From Edwardsiella tarda ATCC 15947 = NBRC 105688 (lineage in GTDB: Bacteria > Pseudomonadota > Gammaproteobacteria > Enterobacterales > Enterobacteriaceae), in the NCBI RefSeq assembly GCF_003113495.2, contig NZ_CP084506.1, positions 1,302,001 to 1,366,000 on the forward strand: a DNA stretch of 64,000 nt. Direction: 5' to 3'. Below, in pieces: positions 49,373-59,438 of the stretch. The notes beneath the pieces are model-generated. The model was given only the letters and a program-made list of their open reading frames with translations. It made no database searches and was not told the DNA's origin. How positions within the stretch are numbered: the first letter of the stretch is position 1; each line of letters starts with the position of its first letter. The position numbers were made by a program, and so were the translations under genes.

Positions 49373-50731
49373 TCACTCAGTAAACAGTGCCTGTAGCGCG
49401 TTACAGGCTTGTGCGTAGTCGCTGCGTTCAAAAATGCCCTGTTGCAGGAAAGCCTCGAGCTGCGGATAGAGCGCGATGGCCTGATCCAGTAGGGGATCGC
49501 TCCCGCGCGCATAGGCGCCGACGCTGATCAGATCCCGGTTGCGCTGATAACTGGAGAGTAGCTGCTTGAAGCGACGAACCCGGGCGTAGTGCGCCTCATC
49601 GATCAGCGAGGTCATGGCGCGGCTGATCGAGGCCTCAATGTCGATGGCTGGGTAGTGACCCGCCTCGGCCAGGCGGCGCGATAGCACCACATGACCATCG
49701 AGGATGGCGCGCGCCGAGTCGGCGATGGGATCTTGTTGGTCGTCCCCCTCGGTCAGTACGGTATAGAAGGCGGTGATCGAGCCGCCACCGCTGATACCGT
49801 TACCGGCACGCTCGACCAGGGCGGGCAGTTTGGCGAAGACCGAGGGCGGGTAACCCTTGGTCGCCGGCGGTTCGCCGATCGCCAGGGCGATCTCGCGTTG
49901 TGCCATGGCGTAGCGGGTCAGGGAGTCCATGATCAGCAGGACATGCTGGCCGCGATCGCGGAAGTCTTCGGCGATACGCGTGGCGTAGGCGGCACCTTGC
50001 ATGCGCAGTAACGGCGAGACATCCGCCGGGGCGGCAATCACCACCGAGCGTTTACGTCCCTCTTCACCGAGGATATTTTCGATGAAGTCTTTCACCTCTC
50101 GACCACGTTCGCCGATCAAGCCGACCACGATCACGTCGGCCTGGGTGTAGCGTGCCATCATGCCCAGCAGCACACTCTTACCGACCCCGGAGCCGGCGAA
50201 TAACCCCATACGCTGGCCACGCCCTACCGTCAGCAGGGCGTTGATCGCTCGCACGCCGACGTCCAAGACCTGGGTGATGGGTGTGCGTTGTAACGGGTTG
50301 AAGGGCTGGCTGCTGAGCCCGCCATGGTCGCTCTCGTCGGGCGGCGGTAATCCATCCAAGGGACGCGCGCTGCCGTCGAGTACCCGCCCGAGCAAGGCCG
50401 GGCCGAGGGGTAACTGCTTGCCGCTGTGCAGGGCGGCGGCGGGGGCCCAGACGCGAGCGCCGGGAACGATGCCGTCGACCTCTTCCAGCGGCATCAGAAA
50501 CAGTTGGCGACCATTAAAGCCGACGACCTCAGCCTCGACATCGATGATTTGCTGACCGTCGTGGCGTTCGACGCGGCAGGTGGCGCCGATCGGCAACTGG
50601 AGTCCGGTCGCCTCCAGCACCAGGCCGGTGGCGCGGGTCAACTTACCGTAGCGTCGCGCCTCCGGTAGGGTAGGGATGCGGCGCTCGAGGGTCGCCAAGG
50701 CGCCGAGCCAGGTGTCGAGCCGGCTACTCAT
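49373..50731 (-). CDS. fliI: Flagellum-specific ATP synthase FliI
   Basis: The 452-residue protein is the export ATPase, related to F1-beta: Walker [16 protein letters not shown] near residue 175, [15 protein letters not shown], Walker [19 protein letters not shown] and [18 protein letters not shown]. It overlaps fliH by four bases. Confidence 0.97.
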   Translation of the reverse strand: MSSRLDTWLGALATLERRIPTLPEARRYGKLTRATGLVLEATGLQLPIGATCRVERHDGQQIIDVEAEVVGFNGRQLFLMPLEEVDGIVPGARVWAPAAALHSGKQLPLGPALLGRVLDGSARPLDGLPPPDESDHGGLSSQPFNPLQRTPITQVLDVGVRAINALLTVGRGQRMGLFAGSGVGKSVLLGMMARYTQADVIVVGLIGERGREVKDFIENILGEEGRKRSVVIAAPADVSPLLRMQGAAYATRIAEDFRDRGQHVLLIMDSLTRYAMAQREIALAIGEPPATKGYPPSVFAKLPALVERAGNGISGGGSITAFYTVLTEGDDQQDPIADSARAILDGHVVLSRRLAEAGHYPAIDIEASISRAMTSLIDEAHYARVRRFKQLLSSYQRNRDLISVGAYARGSDPLLDQAIALYPQLEAFLQQGIFERSDYAQACNALQALFTE

Positions 50732-51480
50732 AGCGGCAGCTCCGGCGCGGCCAGCTTACACAGCTCCTGCCAGCGGGTGGCGATGCTGGCGTCCAGCTCG
50801 CCGCCCTCGGCACTGATCTTGCAGCCGCCGCGATGCAATTGGGTATCGGCCAGCAGCTTCCAGCCCTGTTGCTCCAACTGCACCCCGAGATGCTGCTGCA
50901 CCAGCGGCAGATCCTGGGGGTTGACGCGCAGCTGGAGGTTACCGCTGAACAGCGGCTCCTGCTGGATCAACTGCTGGATCTGTTGCAGGACACCGCTGGC
51001 ATCGCACAGCGGTGTCTGGCCGATGATCTGCTTGGCGGCGGTCAACGCCAGCTGCATCAGGCGCGCGGCGATGACGCCATCCAAGGAGTTAAGGGAGCGT
51101 TGAAACTCGCCGGAGAGTGTGCGCCAGCTGTCCAGCAGCGGTTGCTGCTCGGCCAGCGCCTGCTGCATGCCCTGGGTGCGTCCCTCGGCCAGTCCCTGCT
51201 GAAAACCGGCGTCGTAGCCCTGTTTCTCGCCTTGTTGCAGGCCGATCTGTAACCCCTGCTGTTGGGCGTCGTGGCGCAGACGCTCCAGCTCAGCCTGGGT
51301 TGCGGCGGCCTGCGCCTGGGCGGCGGCGTTGGTATCCTCGGCCGCATTGGCTTCGTTACGGGCGCGTAACGGACGACGCGGCGCAGCGAAGTCGCGCATC
51401 TCCCAGCGTTGCCAACGCGGATCGCGAGCCTCCGGGCTGTCTTTGGCGAGGACCTGCTTACGAAAGGGAGAGTTAGACAT
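50728..51480 (-). CDS. fliH: Flagellar assembly protein FliH
   Basis: The protein (250 residues from ATG 51480, which is preceded by GAGGAT) has a Gln/Ala/Glu-rich central coiled coil with GxxxG-like repeats ([29 protein letters not shown], about residues 77-105). The C-terminal domain ([15 protein letters not shown]) binds FliI and FliN and inhibits the ATPase. It overlaps fliG. Confidence 0.94.
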   Translation of the reverse strand: MSNSPFRKQVLAKDSPEARDPRWQRWEMRDFAAPRRPLRARNEANAAEDTNAAAQAQAAATQAELERLRHDAQQQGLQIGLQQGEKQGYDAGFQQGLAEGRTQGMQQALAEQQPLLDSWRTLSGEFQRSLNSLDGVIAARLMQLALTAAKQIIGQTPLCDASGVLQQIQQLIQQEPLFSGNLQLRVNPQDLPLVQQHLGVQLEQQGWKLLADTQLHRGGCKISAEGGELDASIATRWQELCKLAAPELPL

Positions 51481-52465
51481 AGGTATCCTCGCCACCGCCG
51501 ATGACGATCTCGCCGCTCTCCGCCAGACGGCGGACGATCAGCAGGATGGACTTCTGCTCGGCCTCGACCAGCGACAGGCGTACCGGGCCACGGGTGGCCA
51601 GATCGTCGCGCAGGATATCGGCGGCACGCTGAGACATGTTGCGCATAAACTTCTCGCGCAAGGCCTCGTCCGCCCCCTTCAAGGCGATCAGTAGCGACTC
51701 GTTCTCCACTTCCTGCAGGATACGTTGGATGCTGCGGTCGTCGACATCCACCAGATTCTCGAACAGGAACATCTCGTCGATGATCTTCTGCGCCAGTTCG
51801 CCGTCGTGGCTGCGCATGGCGTCGATGACCGACTCTTCCTGCTGACTCTTCATCAGGTTGATGATCTCGGCGGCGGTACGTACGCCCCCCAGCTTGCTGC
51901 GCTTGAGATTCTGGCCGTCGAGCAGGTTATTCAGCACGTCGGTCAGCTCCTGGAGCGCCGTCGGCTGCACCCCGCCGAAGGTGGCGATACGCAGCATGAC
52001 GTCGTTACGCTGGCGCTCGTCGAAGTGCGCCAGGATATCCGCCGCCTGGGCGCGCTTCAGGTGCACCAGGATGGTGGCGATAATCTGCGGGTGTTCCTCG
52101 CGGATGATATCGGCGGCCGCCTGCGGCTCCATAAAGTTGAGGGTTTCGATGCCGTTGGCGGTATCGCGTGACTCCAGGATGTCTTCCAGCAAGCTGGCGG
52201 CGCGCTCTTCGCCCAGTGCCTTGACCAGCACCGAACGCAGGTAGTCGCCAGCATTGACGCTCAGGGCGGCGAACTGCTCGGCCTCATCCTGAAACTCATT
52301 CAACACCTCACTCAGTTGCTGATGCGAGACCTGGCGCATCCCGGCCATGGTACTACTGAGTTGTTGTACCTCTCGGGTCGAGAGGTGTTTAAACACTTCG
52401 GCGGCGCGGTCTTCGCCGATGGTCATCAATAATACCGCGCTTTTTTCGGTCGCAGTCAGGCTCAT
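51473..52465 (-). CDS. fliG: Flagellar motor switch protein FliG
   Basis: The 330-residue switch protein begins [29 protein letters not shown], matching E. coli FliG; an ATG seven codons upstream is inside fliF. It shows the middle-domain [22 protein letters not shown] and the C-terminal torque helix with charged residues ([33 protein letters not shown]). The ATG overlaps the fliF stop. Confidence 0.97.
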   Translation of the reverse strand: MSLTATEKSAVLLMTIGEDRAAEVFKHLSTREVQQLSSTMAGMRQVSHQQLSEVLNEFQDEAEQFAALSVNAGDYLRSVLVKALGEERAASLLEDILESRDTANGIETLNFMEPQAAADIIREEHPQIIATILVHLKRAQAADILAHFDERQRNDVMLRIATFGGVQPTALQELTDVLNNLLDGQNLKRSKLGGVRTAAEIINLMKSQQEESVIDAMRSHDGELAQKIIDEMFLFENLVDVDDRSIQRILQEVENESLLIALKGADEALREKFMRNMSQRAADILRDDLATRGPVRLSLVEAEQKSILLIVRRLAESGEIVIGGGEDTYV

Positions 52466-54183
52466 TGTGGTTCTGTGCTCATCCATTGGCGGATCACCAG
52501 CGCGACAACGCGCGGATCCTGCTCTGCCATTTCACGTACGCGTTCGGTTTGCGCTTCGGCGGTCGTACGCTGTTGTAGCTTACGACGCTGTTGTAGCTCT
52601 TCGTTGCTCGGTTGCTTGACCGGCTGCGCGGATACCGGTGAGGTATTGACTTGCTGGCGCAGGGCGGCGGCTTGCTGCTGTTTGGTCAGCATCGGTTTCA
52701 CCAGCTTGCGCCACAGCAGCCAGGCGACCAGGGCGACTAACAGGTAACGGCCCAACGTGCTCAGCAGATCGATAAAGGCCTGTTTCTGCCAGAAGGGCAG
52801 TTCGCCGCCGTTATCGGCTACGCTGTTGAACGGTGTGTTGACGACGCTCAGCGTATCCCCACGATTCTGGGAGAAGCCCATCGCCTCACGAACCAGGTTA
52901 TTGATCTGATCCATCTTCTCTTGTGAGAGCGCGACCTCTTTCCCTTGCGGGGTGGTGGCGTAGTTGACCACCACGGCGACGGACAGGCGTTCGATGCCGC
53001 CAGCACGCTCTTGAGTATGACGAATGGTCCGATCGACCTCATAGTTCGTGGTCTCGTCGCGTCGTATATTCTCGTTACGGCTCGCCAGTCGACCATTATT
53101 GCTAAGGGTGCTGCTACGGCTTGGTGTCGACTCGTTGCGATTCCGCCCGTTGGTTCCAGTGCTATTGCGCGGCTTATCGATGTTGCCGGTCGCCGGTGGC
53201 GCCGGTTCGTTCGACAGCGCACCCGGGACACCACCGTTTAGCTGGCCACCGGACTGATCGCTCTGGCTGATCTGCTGGCTGCGGATCGCCGCCTGGTTTG
53301 GCAACTGATTCGGCTTGTACTCCTCATCGGTCTGCTCACGGTTGGCGAAGTCGAGTTGGGCGGTGACCTGGGCATGGACGTTACCGCTGCCGAGCATCGG
53401 CTGCAGGATGGTCTCAATACGGCGTTGCAGGCGGCCTTCCACCTCGGAGGTAAACTTCAGTTGGGCGGCATTCAGATCGCGCCCGGTGCCGTCGGGCTGG
53501 GTCAGCAGATGACCGAACTGATCGACGACGGTGACGTTACCCGGCGGCAGGCCGGCGACGCTGCTGGAGACCATATAGACGATGGCATTGATCTGGCCAT
53601 CATCTAAGGCGCGTCCCGGTTCCAGCGTCAGCGTGACCGAGGCGGAGGGCTGTTTCTGTTCGCGTACGAATAGCGACGGCTTGGGCAGGGCCAAATGCAC
53701 GCGGGCGCTGACCACCGGGCCGAGCGTCTCAATGGTACGTGCCAGCTCCCCTTCTAAGGCGCGCTGGTAGTTGACCTGTTCGCTGAATTGGCTAATGCCG
53801 AATTTCTCTTGATCGAGCAGCTCGAAGCCAACCGCGCCTCCTTTAGGTAGCCCCTGTTGGGCCAGCTTGAGGCGCAGGTCATACACCTTGTCCGCCGGTA
53901 CCATCAGCGTGGTGCCATTGTTGGCGAAACGGTAGGGGATGTTCATCTGGCTGAGTTGCGTGACAATGGCGCCGCCATCGCGATCGCTGATGTTGCTGTA
54001 CAGAACCCGATAGTCGGGCGCGCGCGCCCATAGCGCCAGTACGACGACAATGGCAATGGCGACGGCGCTGGCCAACAGTAAGGGAATTTTGGGATTGGCC
54101 CGTACGCGCTCCAGTATGGCTTTAATACTATTTTCAGCGCTCTTTGCTGCGGTGCCTGCGGTACCGGTGGCTGAAGCGTTCAT
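52462..54183 (-). CDS. fliF: Flagellar MS-ring protein FliF
   Basis: The 573-residue protein has an N-terminal helix (about residues 32-51), ring-building motifs ([20 protein letters not shown], then [28 protein letters not shown]), a Gly/Asn/Ser-rich linker near 310-365, a second helix near 460 and a C-terminal FliG-binding tail. It is the first gene of fliFGHIJK and is divergent from fliE across about 250 bases. Confidence 0.96.
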   Translation of the reverse strand: MNASATGTAGTAAKSAENSIKAILERVRANPKIPLLLASAVAIAIVVVLALWARAPDYRVLYSNISDRDGGAIVTQLSQMNIPYRFANNGTTLMVPADKVYDLRLKLAQQGLPKGGAVGFELLDQEKFGISQFSEQVNYQRALEGELARTIETLGPVVSARVHLALPKPSLFVREQKQPSASVTLTLEPGRALDDGQINAIVYMVSSSVAGLPPGNVTVVDQFGHLLTQPDGTGRDLNAAQLKFTSEVEGRLQRRIETILQPMLGSGNVHAQVTAQLDFANREQTDEEYKPNQLPNQAAIRSQQISQSDQSGGQLNGGVPGALSNEPAPPATGNIDKPRNSTGTNGRNRNESTPSRSSTLSNNGRLASRNENIRRDETTNYEVDRTIRHTQERAGGIERLSVAVVVNYATTPQGKEVALSQEKMDQINNLVREAMGFSQNRGDTLSVVNTPFNSVADNGGELPFWQKQAFIDLLSTLGRYLLVALVAWLLWRKLVKPMLTKQQQAAALRQQVNTSPVSAQPVKQPSNEELQQRRKLQQRTTAEAQTERVREMAEQDPRVVALVIRQWMSTEPQ

Positions 54184-54434
54184 GGGCTTACCTTATTGTT
54201 CAGTTGCGTCCGGACCTGAGGCCGGTATGAATGGATGTGTAACAAATCAGACTCCCTGACGCGGCAATGCGAATCGCGGAATACCTGCAAAAGCAGGCAC
54301 TTTATTATTGGCATGTGCTGGCAAAACGATGGCGGGAGAAAGGGTCATTTTTGGTGTCATTTACCCGCTTTGCCTTTGGCGTCTTATGGTAGGTTGTCAT
54401 GCAATCGGCAGTTTCAATCATTAAGGAGCCTTTC
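54184..54434. promoter_or_regulatory. Divergent fliF-fliE control region
   Basis: About 250 bases between the two divergent starts. In E. coli and Salmonella this gap holds FlhDC-dependent class 2 promoters. I see FlhDC-like half-sites only weakly (around 54308-54345) and do not call them individually. Confidence 0.4.
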
Positions 54435-54749
54435 GTGGCAGTCACCGGCATCGAGAACGTCTTACAACAACTTCAGGCCACCGCGCTTTCCGCCAGTAAC
54501 CGCACGCCACAAGAGAGCGTGGCACCGGGCGCGTTTTCCACCGAGCTGAAGGCGGCCATCGATCGCATCAGTGACAATCAGAACCATGCCCGCGTCCAGG
54601 CACAGCAGTTCGAGATGGGCGTGCCCGGCGTGGCGCTTAACGATGTGATGCTCGATCTGCAGAAATCCAGCGTCTCCCTACAGATGGGGATCCAGGTTCG
54701 TAACCGTCTGGTCGCCGCCTATCAGGACATCATGAACATGCAGGTTTAG
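54435..54749 (+). CDS. fliE: Flagellar hook-basal body protein FliE
   Basis: I choose GTG 54435 because AAGGAG (54424-54429) is correctly spaced and the resulting 104 residues equal E. coli FliE. The frame is open to an ATG at 54399 without a ribosome site. The sequence ends [40 protein letters not shown], the conserved FliE C-terminus. It links the MS ring to the rod. Confidence 0.93.
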   Translation: MAVTGIENVLQQLQATALSASNRTPQESVAPGAFSTELKAAIDRISDNQNHARVQAQQFEMGVPGVALNDVMLDLQKSSVSLQMGIQVRNRLVAAYQDIMNMQV

Positions 54750-54757
54750 CCGTGTGC

Positions 54758-54785
54758 TTTACTGTCCCTGGTGAGGCGATACAAT
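54758..54785 (+). promoter_or_regulatory. Candidate sigma-70 promoter of the lipoprotein gene
   Basis: TTTACT (54758-54763) and TACAAT (54780-54785) with 16-base spacing, just after the fliE stop and 38 bases before the lipoprotein start. No sigma-28 promoter is evident here. Confidence 0.45.
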
Positions 54786-54822
54786 AGGGCCTCTTTGTTC
54801 CTGCCTCGTTAAGGAGAGCATC

Positions 54823-55119
54823 ATGCGCTCGCTCTATCTGTTGGCGTCGTTAGTCTTACTCAGCGCCTGTAGCAGCGCTCCGGGTCACTTCGTGCGTAGC
54901 GAGGAGGATCCGGTTTCACACTCCCTGGTGTATCGCTTCGATCCCGCCCAGGTCGATCGGGCGGCCATGGAGGCCGATGCATTATCCTATTGCCGACATA
55001 ATGGTTTCGATCGCGCCTATGCCATTCCCGGGCTGAAGTCGAGCCCCACCGGGCAGGCCCGCGCGGCGTATCTGTGTGTCTATCAACCGGTACACGCCGT
55101 CACCAGCGATAAGCGATAA
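54823..55119 (+). CDS. Predicted lipoprotein between fliE and fliT
   Basis: The 98-residue protein has a lipoprotein signal with lipobox LSAC (Cys16), then a mature part with two further cysteines (YCRHNGF and YLCVYQP) and a basic tail. AAGGAGAG precedes the ATG. I do not recognise the family. It lies among fli genes and might serve motility, but the promoter looks like sigma-70. Confidence 0.75.
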   Translation: MRSLYLLASLVLLSACSSAPGHFVRSEEDPVSHSLVYRFDPAQVDRAAMEADALSYCRHNGFDRAYAIPGLKSSPTGQARAAYLCVYQPVHAVTSDKR

Positions 55120-55427
55120 ATTCATCGACATCGATCAGTGCACTAGCAATGTCACGTCATTCGATATATATTTAGTTATATAGCGATAGCTGAACTCGAT
55201 TGCTCACGGCTTATCGCTCACATTGTTTGATACAGTCTACTTTTTGCTTTCATTCCCCCGTGCCTTGGTGCGGGGTCTTTTTATCTCTTGCTTCAGGGGG
55301 CGTGAAGGAGAGGGGGAGACGGGGCCAGTGCCCGGCGCACCGCATCTTGTCATCGAGGCTGCTATGACAGTATGGGACGCCAGCGGACTGGTGGAAAGAG
55401 GGTGAGAGGCGATGTGATGATGCGTTA
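55120..55427. other. Gap between the lipoprotein gene and fliT
   Basis: About 308 bases between convergent genes, AT-rich in the first 100 bases. It has one predicted terminator; a short plus-strand ORF (55223-55405) has no ribosome site and runs through that terminator. Confidence 0.5.
55255..55281 (+). terminator. Intrinsic terminator after the lipoprotein gene
   Basis: CCCCCGTGCC, TT, GGTGCGGGGT with internal mismatches, then CTTTTTAT. An imperfect stem with a good T-run. Confidence 0.55.
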
Positions 55428-55790
55428 TTATAGGTGCTCGCCGGGCAGCAGGATCTCGCCGGTGAACTGACCATAGGCATGGCTCAAGGCCTGTTGACGG
55501 TTACCGTTGCCGATCAACTGGCGTAATTCGTCCATCCTGGCCTGGAGCTGTTTTTTCACGTCAGCCTCGTTGCTTAGGATCTGCTGTATTATCTGGCGCA
55601 GTTGGTTTTGCTGCGCCGGGGTCGGTTCAGACTGTGACATCAGTTGGGCCGTGTTCGATACCGCCGTAATGTAGTCCACCTCCAGCGCGATCAGCGCCTC
55701 CCATTGGTCTTGCTGTGCTAAGTCACGCATGCGCTCGCTTAAGGCCAGAACCTGATGGTAGGCTTGGAGTAGCGGCGGTAGTCCATACAT
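55428..55790 (-). CDS. fliT: Flagellar protein FliT
   Basis: A 120-residue helical protein (LLQAYHQVLALSERMRDLAQQDQWEALIALEVDYITAV). FliT is the FliD export chaperone and an antagonist of FlhDC. It is last in fliDST, four bases after fliS. Confidence 0.92.
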   Translation of the reverse strand: MYGLPPLLQAYHQVLALSERMRDLAQQDQWEALIALEVDYITAVSNTAQLMSQSEPTPAQQNQLRQIIQQILSNEADVKKQLQARMDELRQLIGNGNRQQALSHAYGQFTGEILLPGEHL

Positions 55791-55794
55791 AGTG

Positions 55795-56202
55795 TTACCC
55801 CTGCTGGGTGGTTGGAGAGTGGGGGCCTATTTGGCGCCAGGCGTCTGCAATGTTGTCGAGGAGTTCTGTCACGTGGCGAACGGCGTCGGCATCGTTGTGC
55901 AGGTTAGCCTGCAGTAGACGTTGCACCATATAGTCGTACAGCGCGCTCAGGTTCTGTGCCAACTCGCCACCCTTCTCCAGATCCAATCCAGCCTTGAGGC
56001 CGTTATCGATGATGTTGATGGCTTTGCTGAGCGCCTGCCCTTTTAGTGCGACTTGCCCAGCATCGATATGCAGCGCTGCGCGAACCAGGGCGCTATGCGC
56101 CCCGTCAAACAGCATCACGATCAGTTGGTGTGGACTGGCGCTCATCGCGCCGCTCTCCAGTCCGACTTTTGCATAGGCTTGGCTGCCCATTGCGTTATAC
56201 AT
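55795..56202 (-). CDS. fliS: Flagellar secretion chaperone FliS
   Basis: The 135-residue helical protein has the family start (YNAMGSQAYAKVGLESGAMSASPHQLIVMLFDGA) and binds the flagellin C-terminus to prevent premature assembly. It lies between fliD and fliT. Confidence 0.96.
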   Translation of the reverse strand: MYNAMGSQAYAKVGLESGAMSASPHQLIVMLFDGAHSALVRAALHIDAGQVALKGQALSKAINIIDNGLKAGLDLEKGGELAQNLSALYDYMVQRLLQANLHNDADAVRHVTELLDNIADAWRQIGPHSPTTQQG

Positions 56203-56216
56203 AGTAACGATTACCC

Positions 56217-57635
56217 TTATTTACTGTTGCTCATAGCATTAAATTGTTGGGTGAGATAACTACTGGTGCTGTTCAGTTTGGCCATCATCTTATCCAGTTG
56301 GACAAACTGGGCCTTATAGCGGTTGATGGTCTCGTCGATACTCTGATTGACGCTATCGATACGATCGCTCAGGTGCTGCAGGCTGTTGTTGATGCTCTTG
56401 GTGGTCGAGTCGATGACGCCATCGCTCTTGATATAGCTCTGGATCTCTTTGTGGATCATGTTAGCCATACCGCTATCTTTGCCGTCGCCGACAAAGAAGT
56501 GCTGCAATTGTTCTGGGTATTCGTCGATGACTTTCTTCAGTTTGCTGTCGTCGATACTCAGTTTGCCGGTCTGCGGATCGGTACTGATGCCCAGGTTCCC
56601 CAGCCCCTTGATGTTAGGGTTGTCTTGCGCCGAGCTCATCACCCCTTTGACGCCGGACTGGATGGCGCGCAGCGTGTTGTCGCCCAGCAGAGGGCCGTTG
56701 GTGAAGTTTTCGGCCTGGCCTTTCTTGACCGGGGTAAACTTGGTCAGCGAGGCGAAGGTATCGATCAGCGAGTTATAGCCGTCGACCCAATCGTGGATCT
56801 TCTTGCTCACGCCTTCGCTGTCGTTGCTGATCACCAGGTTTTGCGTGTCTTTGGTGACGGCTTTTAGCTCCAGCGTCACGCCTTGGGGCGCATCGGTAAT
56901 CTTATTGCTGCTGCGAGTGATTTCGATGCCGTTCAGGGTCATCTTGGCATCTCGACCTTCAACGGTCTGGGCCATATTCGTCGTACCGGTCGCGGGGTGG
57001 CTGCTATCGTAGTTAAGCATATCGCCTAACTTACTGTCCCCGCTGACATTGAGCTTGATATTACTCTTCGCCCCGGTCTCGGCGGCGGTCACGGACAGGG
57101 TGTACTCCTTATCGGAGATCTGGATCACACTGGCTCTGACGCCGGCGCCAGACTTATTGATGGCGTCGCGTAACCCGGTCAGGGACGTTTGTTCGTCGCT
57201 CAGGGCGATCTTGGTCTCTTTCGGCGGCTCGCCGACGGTGATGGTTAGCTCGCGGCCGCTGGCCCCGGCGCTGCCCATTTGCTCCGTCTGGCTGGTGGCA
57301 TGAGTCTGTGCAGTCAGGCTCTGTGCCTGAGCCAACTGGGTCACATTGATCGCGTAGTTGCCCGGCACTGCGCTGGCGCTGGTGGTGACGGTAAACTGGT
57401 CGTGGCTACTGGCCTTGGTGATGGTGAACGCATCACTTTTCGCCAGCTCCTTGCTCACATCATCGAACTTTTCTAATGCCCCCTTCAGGGTGCCATAGGC
57501 GGTCAGCTTGGCCTTATAGCTGCTCTGTTGGGTGGTATAAGGCACCAAGCGTTGTTTCTCGACCCCGGTTAGCTTGGTCAGCAGGGAGTTGAGATCGAGT
57601 CCAGAGCCGATCCCCAGTGATGAAATGGTTGCCAT
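56217..57635 (-). CDS. fliD: Flagellar filament cap protein FliD
   Basis: The 472-residue protein has conserved ends: MATISSLGIGSGLDLNSLLTKL at the N-terminus and a coiled-coil C-terminus (YLTQQFNAMSNSK). The middle is variable and surface-exposed. It caps the growing filament and guides flagellin folding. A sigma-28 promoter lies about 40 bases upstream. Confidence 0.96.
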   Translation of the reverse strand: MATISSLGIGSGLDLNSLLTKLTGVEKQRLVPYTTQQSSYKAKLTAYGTLKGALEKFDDVSKELAKSDAFTITKASSHDQFTVTTSASAVPGNYAINVTQLAQAQSLTAQTHATSQTEQMGSAGASGRELTITVGEPPKETKIALSDEQTSLTGLRDAINKSGAGVRASVIQISDKEYTLSVTAAETGAKSNIKLNVSGDSKLGDMLNYDSSHPATGTTNMAQTVEGRDAKMTLNGIEITRSSNKITDAPQGVTLELKAVTKDTQNLVISNDSEGVSKKIHDWVDGYNSLIDTFASLTKFTPVKKGQAENFTNGPLLGDNTLRAIQSGVKGVMSSAQDNPNIKGLGNLGISTDPQTGKLSIDDSKLKKVIDEYPEQLQHFFVGDGKDSGMANMIHKEIQSYIKSDGVIDSTTKSINNSLQHLSDRIDSVNQSIDETINRYKAQFVQLDKMMAKLNSTSSYLTQQFNAMSNSK

Positions 57636-57673
57636 GAATATTTCCTTTCTGAATGACTAGTGCGCTATACGCG

Positions 57674-57700
57674 TTATCGGCTCTGTCCAAGAAAAGTTTA
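57674..57700 (-). promoter_or_regulatory. Sigma-28 (FliA) promoter of fliDST
   Basis: On the minus strand TAAA, 15 bases, GCCGATAA: a full match to the sigma-28 consensus (TAAA-N15-GCCGATAA), ending 38 bases before the fliD ATG. Confidence 0.85.
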
Positions 57701-57795
57701 CAGAAAGATCGTAAAAAACGATGGGGGAAATAGAAGCAGAAAAATGGGGGCTTTTTCGCCGATTGGCGGTGTGACAAAAAAATAAAAAAATTTGC

Positions 57796-57822
57796 TAAAG
57801 GTTGTCAGGGGAGGGCCGATAC
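57796..57822 (+). promoter_or_regulatory. Sigma-28 (FliA) promoter of fliC1
   Basis: TAAA (57796-57799), 15 bases, GCCGATAC (57815-57822): one mismatch to consensus, about 95 bases before the fliC1 start, the usual leader length for flagellin genes. Confidence 0.85.
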
Positions 57823-57916
57823 CTGAGGGGACGGTGGCTGATGACGCCGTGGGGCAATCAGGCCCGACCGATTAACTGTGATGCGCAATGGCGCAACATT
57901 CCAAGGAAAGCACACT

Positions 57917-59167
57917 ATGGCACAAGTCATTAATACCAACAGCCTGTCGCTGATGGCGCAAAACAACCTGAATAAATCCCAGTCTGCCCTGGGCACCGCC
58001 ATCGAGCGTCTCTCTTCCGGCCTGCGTATCAACAGCGCCAAGGATGATGCTGCCGGCCAGGCGATCTCCAACCGCTTCACCGCTAACATCAACGGCCTGA
58101 CCCAGGCGTCTCGTAACGCCAACGACGGTATCTCCCTGGCGCAGACCACCGAAGGCGCGCTGAACGAAGTCAACGACAACCTGCAGAACATCCGCCGTCT
58201 GACCGTACAGGCGCAGAACGGCTCCAACTCCTCCAGCGACCTGCAGTCCATCCAGGACGAAATCACCCAGCGTCTGAACGAGATCGACCGTATCTCCCAG
58301 CAGACCGATTTCAACGGCGTGAAGGTACTGAGCAAGGATCAGAAGCTGACCATTCAGGTTGGTGCCAACGACGGTGAAACCATCGATATCGATCTGAAAA
58401 ACATCAACGCACAGAGCCTGGGCCTGGATAAGTTTAACGTGGCTGACAGCGTGGATACGACTAAGGTCGCCGGTGCAGCTCCGGCTAAAGTGAAGACCAA
58501 TGTTGATGTTGCTATCAATAACGAGGCGACATTAAAAGCTGACTCTAAAGACATTACTGGTTATGAGCAGAAGGGTGCTGACCTGTATGCGAAAAACACT
58601 GATGGCAAGCTGTTTAAAGTAACTACTATCGATAGCACAACAGGTAAAGTTACCGCTGTTGATACCACTGAATATACCGGTGGCGGTACAACAGCTGTAA
58701 CCTCTATCAAGAAAGAAGTGGCCCCAACCGGTCCGGAAGCTGCCAATGTTCGCGCTTATACCGGTACTGAGAAAGGTGCCTCCGCCTATGTTATTCAGGA
58801 AGGTACCGGCGCTGACGCTAAATACTTTAAGGCTAGCGTCGCCGATGATGGTACGGTAACCAAAGGCTCTGCCCTGTCTACCACTGCCAAGACTGCCGAT
58901 CCGTTGGCGACCCTAGATAACGCCCTGTCTCAGGTAGATGAATTGCGTAGCGGTCTGGGTGCGGTACAGAACCGTTTCGATTCTGTTATCAACAACCTGA
59001 ACAGCACCGTCAACAACCTGTCTGCCTCCCGTTCACGTATTCAGGATGCCGACTACGCGACCGAAGTGTCTAACATGAGCCGTGCGCAGATCCTGCAGCA
59101 GGCCGGTACCTCCGTGCTGGCTCAGGCTAACCAGTCTACCCAGAACGTCCTGTCTCTGCTGCGTTAA
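57917..59167 (+). CDS. fliC: Flagellin, copy 1
   Basis: From ATG 57917 (AAGGAAAG upstream) the flagellin is 416 residues. The N-terminal D0/D1 region (residues 1-180) and the C-terminal region (about 280-416) are nearly identical to copy 2. The surface-exposed middle (181-279) differs. It starts MAQVINTNSLSLMAQNNLNK and ends TQNVLSLLR, both typical of enterobacterial flagellin. In the D1 helix the Toll-like receptor 5 contact region reads LQNIRRLTVQ instead of the Salmonella LQRVRELAVQ. It is followed by its own terminator. Confidence 0.96.
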   Translation: MAQVINTNSLSLMAQNNLNKSQSALGTAIERLSSGLRINSAKDDAAGQAISNRFTANINGLTQASRNANDGISLAQTTEGALNEVNDNLQNIRRLTVQAQNGSNSSSDLQSIQDEITQRLNEIDRISQQTDFNGVKVLSKDQKLTIQVGANDGETIDIDLKNINAQSLGLDKFNVADSVDTTKVAGAAPAKVKTNVDVAINNEATLKADSKDITGYEQKGADLYAKNTDGKLFKVTTIDSTTGKVTAVDTTEYTGGGTTAVTSIKKEVAPTGPEAANVRAYTGTEKGASAYVIQEGTGADAKYFKASVADDGTVTKGSALSTTAKTADPLATLDNALSQVDELRSGLGAVQNRFDSVINNLNSTVNNLSASRSRIQDADYATEVSNMSRAQILQQAGTSVLAQANQSTQNVLSLLR

Positions 59168-59214
59168 TCGCGCATTGCAGTGTGTGCGGCGCTCATTGCC
59201 GCGCGTTCCAAAAC

Positions 59215-59241
59215 AAAACCCGCCTATCGGCGGGTTTTTTT
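59215..59241 (+). terminator. Intrinsic terminator of fliC1
   Basis: AAAACCCGCC, loop TATC, GGCGGGTTTTTTT: a 9-10 bp stem with a strong T-run. Confidence 0.9.
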
Positions 59242-59371
59242 GTTTCCCTTCACGAGAGTTGGCACATCACTCTCCAGGTCGGAGGCGGGGATACGATTTA
59301 GCGTGGCGGTCATATCGTCGTCTATTAGGATTAACTGCCGAGAATTTAAACAAAAAAAGAGAAAACGATAC

Positions 59372-59398
59372 TAAAGCTTTGCCACAGGGGGTCGATAA
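59372..59398 (+). promoter_or_regulatory. Sigma-28 (FliA) promoter of fliC2
   Basis: TAAA (59372-59375), 15 bases, GTCGATAA (59391-59398): one mismatch to consensus, about 40 bases before the fliC2 ATG. Its leader is shorter than that of fliC1, so the two copies are independently transcribed. Confidence 0.82.
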
Positions 59399-59438
59399 AT
59401 AGATTTGTATAACCAATCATGTAGTAAGGAAATTTATT

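Noticed and set aside
55223..55405. 60-codon plus-strand frame before fliT
   Set aside because: No ribosome site, and it reads through a predicted terminator.
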